Origin: Limnomonas spitsbergensis
Lineage: Eukaryota; Chlorophyta; Chlorophyceae; Chlamydomonadales
Assembly: GCA_037349105.1 (NCBI GenBank)
Contig: JAYJMM010000120.1
Span: 4,778,001 to 4,842,000 of the forward strand
Direction: 5' to 3'
Length of the DNA: 64,000 nt
The position numbers were made by a program, and so were the translations under genes. Shown piece by piece: positions 62,113 to 64,000 of this stretch. The notes beneath the pieces were generated by a model. That model was not told the origin of the DNA. It did not search any database and saw only the letters and a list, made by a program, of their open reading frames with translations. Position 1 is the stretch's first letter; each line of letters opens with the position of its first letter.

Positions 62113-62584
62113 TCACTGCTTAACGCAGCAAAAGCACAGCCCCTGTATCTCCCTGTTCAACTGCTCCACATACGCCTCATCCTCCAGCATCGTCCAAGAG
62201 GGCAGACCGTCCACGCCGCCCTGGCGCTTGAACTTAAGCTCCTGCAGCCTGCGGCACTCTGCCGTGTTGCCCTGCCCAGTGGCCAGCATGAGCAGGGAGT
62301 TGGGCGGCAGGGCGGCGAAGATGACACCGACATGCTCGTCCAGCTGTCGCAGACGCTCATTCAGCGCGGATTCCGTCAGATCCTCCTCGACCCCTCCCTC
62401 GACACCTGTGCTGTGCTGGCCCTCATGCTGGCCCTCATGCTGCTGCTGCTGCTGCCCAACTACCTCTGTCGCATTAGTTGGTTCAGAGGCAGTCGAGACG
62501 GATGCCTGCGCCGGTTGTGGATCTCCCGGGTCCTTTGTCGGCGCTTTGTGGACTCGGAAGTACTCGGACTGGCGGAAAGAAGCC
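62113..62584 (-). CDS. RNA exonuclease-like protein, last exon (C-terminus)
   Basis: Acceptor TTGCTGCAG before 62584, phase 2 in, and TGA stop at 62115-62113. It encodes 156 residues plus the shared Arg. The first part is a low-complexity linker (QPAQASVSTASE, Q5, EGQHEGQH). The conserved part reads LNERLRQLDEHVGVIFAALP, then PNSLLMLATGQGNTAECRRL, and ends QLNREIQGLCFCCVKQ. This resembles the C-terminal region of plant SDN5-like (small RNA degrading nuclease) DEDDh exonucleases, where LPP-(T/S)-L-(L/M)-x-x-x-TG(H/Q)G-(D/N)T-x-x-x-RL and a final LCFVGVK-type strand follow the nuclease domain. The nuclease domain itself lies beyond the right edge, so activity cannot be judged. Family call is from memory of the motif. 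Confidence 0.6.
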
Positions 62585-62848
62585 CTGCAGCAACAGGGTG
62601 AGTGCTTGCTGGCAGGTTGAGGCATGAATAACAAGGATAACATGAATAAATAGGTACGCTATCAAGTGCGTGGATTAAGGAAGCCCCCCATTTTGATCGA
62701 AGCATGAGACATGGCTACTGAGGCACATAATATAAGGAAGCTGGCTCCACAAGCAAGGACGTGATTCGATTCGGATCCCAGGCGCCTCATCACCCAGCCA
62801 GCTCAGGGGGGGTCTGGAGCGCACTCCAAGAAACACTGCGGCCCTCAC
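62585..62848 (-). other. Intron of the exonuclease-like gene (264 nt)
   Basis: Donor GTGAGG, acceptor TTGCTGCAG. No feature seen in it. Confidence 0.6.
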
Positions 62849-62928
62849 CGCCTGATCATGAAGCTGTTGACCTCGCTGAGCTGGGTCCAGAGGAAGGAGT
62901 ACGTGGGCCGGGCTGCCTCCTTGGCTAC
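62849..62928 (-). CDS. RNA exonuclease-like protein, penultimate exon
   Basis: 80 nt between TGTAG and CG|GTGAGG, phase 0 in and 2 out. It encodes VAKEAARPTYSFLWTQLSEV and NSFMIR. The motif F-(I/L)-W-T-Q-(F/L)-S-E-(L/V)-N is typical of the segment after the nuclease domain in plant SDN5-like proteins. It joins both neighbours in frame (AEAAQQ-VAKEAA and MIR-R-ASFRQSEY). Confidence 0.62.
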
Positions 62929-63375
62929 CTACAGTGTCATAATGCACACACAGTCAGTCAGGCCAAAACTGCTGCAAGGGGCACAAGACATGGGGAGCAG
63001 CATATTTAGGGATCAGCACGTAACCTTACCCGTACCGTACCGTATTTCTGGACTGGGTAACCCAGTCGACCCAATGTGGCCGAGCTTGCAGCAGGGTCCA
63101 CAAGGTACCAGGGGAAGGGGTCTCCCCCCCCCCCCCAAGGGGTACATCCTCCAAAAGCCCTGTTTTTTTCAGGGCCGCAAAAGTCTCCACCATGGCGCGC
63201 AAGTTCAAAAGAAAACGAAGCTTTATTACATTCATTCGTCACTTCGTCTTTCTCAACCTAAGACCGACACGGAGATTCCGGCTCTTCCGGGGGAAGCACC
63301 CCGTGGGGTACCCCTGCGTGGGGTACTCTTACGCACCATTCTAAAAATGAAGATAAATAAATAGATGCCTCGTAC
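62929..63375 (-). other. Intron of the exonuclease-like gene (447 nt)
   Basis: Donor GTACGA, acceptor ACTGTAG. It contains a C11-12 homopolymer near 63126 and a short ccgta repeat (63041-63053). Nothing else recognised. Confidence 0.6.
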
Positions 63376-63551
63376 CTGCTGCGCCGCCTCTGCGTCTGAG
63401 TAGGCCGGGATGGCCGACGCCGAGCCCGTTGCGTAGCGTGTGAGCGCCTCCTTGCGGTCCACCAGGCAGCAGCGCTGCTGGCGCTCGCCCAGCACGTCCA
63501 CCAGCTTGGCCACCCCGCCGCCCTCGTGCTCGGAGGTTCCATAAGAGGGGC
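63376..63551 (-). CDS. RNA exonuclease-like protein, internal exon
   Basis: Acceptor CTTCCTGCAG, donor CAGCAG|GTACGA; 176 nt, phase 1 in and 0 out. It encodes PSYGTSEHEGGGVAKLVDVL, then GERQQRCCLVDRKEALTRYA and TGSASAIPAYSDAEAAQQ. The pattern of L-x-x-V-L-G...L-V-D...RYA..S-A-(I/F)-P..SD-E-A fits the region directly after the exonuclease domain in SDN5-like proteins. The two downstream exons follow in order and phase. Exons encoding the DEDDh nuclease core must lie further right, outside the window. Confidence 0.6.
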
Positions 63552-64000
63552 CTGCAGGAAGAGATGATGTCGATTGAATTATGTAAATTGAATTAAATTA
63601 GAGGAAAACAAAAACAGTGATTACCGGTACGGTATGTAAATTAAATTAAAATTAGAAGAAAACGGAAAACGCAGGCCCAAAATTTGCAGGCCCTCCAAAG
63701 GGCATGAATTATCAGTCCTGACATCTTTTTTGCTGAGTGCGGTGGCTCGGCTAAATTTCACCTACATTTTAGCGTCATCTACAGGCCGGTCTAGATTCAG
63801 CCACAATGGGCACCTTCAAAGGCAGCCTACCTGCTCGATCTCTCCACCACTCACCCCTTGAGATCCTAATATCTTCTGATATCAGCGCATCGAGCTCAAT
63901 CTTGCCCAGCACGCTTTCAGATCCTCAGGTCTACAGCTGCCATGCTCATTCTCCCCCGTATCTCCTTTCAGATCTCAGATCTATGCGCAGCGTGTCCGAT
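63552..64000 (-). other. Upstream intron of the exonuclease-like gene, running out of the window
   Basis: AT-rich sequence with an imperfect direct repeat (tgtaaattgaattaaattag at about 63582 and a close variant at about 63634). I see no further exon before the window ends. Confidence 0.5.

Noticed and set aside
62332..62601. + strand frame with a Leu-rich segment (LALMLALMLLLLL) resembling a membrane span
   Set aside because: It is the antisense of the CAG/Gln-rich linker in the exonuclease-like last exon.

Overview
The window is eukaryotic nuclear DNA: spliced genes with GT..AG introns, GC-rich codon third positions, and TTTAGGG-type telomere-like repeats (CCCTAAA on the + strand). A plant-type family 32 glycoside hydrolase (invertase/beta-fructofuranosidase) and an exonuclease tail resembling plant SDN5-like proteins point to the green lineage, most likely a green (perhaps prasinophyte) alga. 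The species is an inference only.

Both recognisable genes lie on the minus strand, so the gene order is read from right to left. At the right edge (62.1-63.6 kb) are the last three exons of an RNA exonuclease-like gene that begins beyond the window. About 1.8 kb downstream of its stop codon starts the main gene, a membrane-anchored GH32 beta-fructofuranosidase. Its exons are at 60315-60138 (N-terminal tail), 59557-59423 (signal anchor), 49131-48999 (NDPNG nucleophile), 48328-48213 (FSGSA), 3618-3478, 1998-1785 (RDP) and 1265-1115. The exons agree in reading phase at every junction and give 356 residues in frame. The exon with the expected Glu acid/base motif (WECPD type) and the C-terminal domain lie to the left of the window.

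The gene covers more than 59 kb to encode about 1.07 kb of message, because its introns are filled with different minisatellites. Intron 4 (about 44.6 kb) holds some 43.7 kb of a 42-bp repeat, more than 1,000 copies. Intron 2 (about 10.3 kb) holds 104 units of exactly 88 bp. Intron 5 holds a 15-bp polypurine/polypyrimidine array, intron 6 a 12-bp array, and intron 7 a 42-bp telomere-like array. In introns 4, 5 and 6 the array starts at, or within a base or two of, the 5' splice site, so the repeat unit contains the donor sequence. The 88-bp array likewise starts beside the donor of a possible 23-nt micro-exon. This donor-anchored intron expansion is the most unusual thing in the window. I know of no description of it.

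The long open frames across 4.5-48.2 kb, up to 1,559 codons, come from 42 being a multiple of 3. They lie within an intron and I do not regard them as genes. No tRNA, rRNA, CRISPR array or recognisable transposase or reverse transcriptase was seen.
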